Shown one piece after another: positions 63,538-64,000 of a DNA stretch of 64,000 nucleotides. Each line of letters starts with the position of its first letter. Position 1 is the stretch's first letter. A program made the translations under genes and the position numbers. The notes beneath the pieces were generated by a model. It worked only from the letters and a program-made list of their open reading frames with translations. It was not told where the DNA came from and did not search any database. Source of the DNA: Aliiroseovarius crassostreae (lineage in GTDB: Bacteria > Pseudomonadota > Alphaproteobacteria > Rhodobacterales > Rhodobacteraceae); NCBI RefSeq assembly GCF_001307765.1, contig NZ_LKBA01000004.1:1-64000 (forward strand). The letters are read 5' to 3'.

Positions 63538-64000
63538 ATGAAACGACACCTACTGCTTGCGACTGCAATCATCTCGACGGCGATCGCTGCACCAGCCTTT
63601 TCCCAGGAACGCGGCGGCGTTTTGAACTTTGCGCGATATGACGGATCGAACTTAATCGACCCGATCTATGCCGACCGCAACCCCGACATCTGGATGGTCG
63701 GCAGCCTGTTTGATACGTTGCTGCGCCCCAGCGCTGACGGAAACTCGGTCGTTGCCGGTTTGGCCGAAGATCATTCGGTATCAGATGACGGCAAGACGGT
63801 TTCACTGACCCTGCGCGATGGCGTGGCCTTTGCGGACGGAACCCCTTTAACCGGCGAAGACGTTGTTTTTTCGCTGGATCGCGCGCGTGAACCTGATCAG
63901 AGCCCTTGGTCGGGACTGTTGGGGTCCATCGAAAGTGTTTCCGCTGAAGGCAATGCTATCACCATCAATTTGAACAATCCCGACCCTACCATTCTGTCGA
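63538..64000 (+). CDS. ABC transporter substrate-binding protein, family 5 (peptide/opine type), partial
   Basis: The first 154 residues of a periplasmic binding protein that continues past the window. It has a signal peptide (MKRHLLLATAIISTAIAAPA, cleavage near AFS-QE), then GGVLNFARYDGSNLIDPIYADRNPDIWMVGSLFDTLLRPS and the family pattern LAEDHSVSDDGKTVSLTLRDGVAFADGTPLTGEDVVFSLDRA. This is the SBP_bac_5 (DppA/OppA-like) family, which binds peptides, opines or nickel. RBS GGGAGGA precedes the ATG. Probably the first gene of an importer controlled by the XRE-cupin regulator. Confidence 0.88.
   Translation, partial: MKRHLLLATAIISTAIAAPAFSQERGGVLNFARYDGSNLIDPIYADRNPDIWMVGSLFDTLLRPSADGNSVVAGLAEDHSVSDDGKTVSLTLRDGVAFADGTPLTGEDVVFSLDRAREPDQSPWSGLLGSIESVSAEGNAITINLNNPDPTILS

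Overview
The window looks like an accessory-rich stretch of a marine alphaproteobacterium, most probably a Rhodobacteraceae (Roseobacter-group) chromosome or large plasmid. The reasons are GC-rich codon use in most genes, ATGA-type gene overlaps, a TRAP transporter, a 2-aminoethylphosphonate (AEP) catabolic locus, a dimethylglycine-dehydrogenase-type gene, and many IS3, IS5, IS6, IS1182 and IS200 elements. This placement is inferred from gene content and style; no rRNA or tRNA gene was seen.

Layout. 1-1277: nested, decayed insertion sequences (two IS5-type remnants, one of them inside an IS3-family element). 1502-7756: one giant, visibly AT-richer RTX-type calcium-binding protein with no type I exporter beside it. 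7930-8530: scrambled IS3 remnants. 9006-12496: a cobalamin riboswitch followed by a possible leader peptide, a DUF1636 protein and a BtuFCD/FecBCD-type importer. 12618-13996: dead IS1182-type transposase. 14284-20103 (minus strand): a tight four-gene unit of exosortase, VIT/VWA surface protein with a PEP-CTERM-like tail, response regulator and sensor kinase. This looks like a dedicated one-enzyme/one-substrate protein-sorting system. 20490-27531: RidA, a three-subunit HcnABC/hydroxyproline-dehydrogenase-like oxidase, a TRAP transporter and a divergent LysR regulator, which together suggest uptake and oxidation of an imino acid or opine-like compound. 27659-29320: a secreted pseudo-caspase with peptidoglycan-binding domains.

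29706-45856 is a phosphorus-centred region. A DeoR regulator, an inositol-monophosphatase-like enzyme and a Na/Pi cotransporter lie head-to-head with a 2-hydroxyacid dehydrogenase. Next come an EamA exporter and a class-III PLP enzyme resembling PbfA. Then comes the complete PhnW-PhnA-PhnY route (AEP to phosphonoacetaldehyde to phosphonoacetate to acetate plus Pi), with a divergent LysR regulator and an AEP-type ABC importer. 46052-49739 is decaying: an internally shortened AraC/GATase regulator, a dimethylglycine-dehydrogenase gene with two frameshifts, and a wrecked DeoR gene. 49974-51596 encodes an acetolactate-synthase-like ThDP enzyme.

51912-60574 is a surface-glycan island: an IS200-type Y1 transposase with palindromes that recur elsewhere in the window, a UDP-glucuronate 4-epimerase-like enzyme, a possible sulfotransferase-like protein, a two-domain GT2 protein, a glycosyltransferase-FkbM methyltransferase fusion, and a third protein whose gene carries an in-frame run of 11 G. 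60611-62597: a second, inverted copy of the IS3 element from the left end, then an IS6 element. 62834-64000: an XRE-cupin regulator and the start of a peptide/opine-type ABC binding protein, both preceded by the same 17-bp AT-rich palindrome-like motif.
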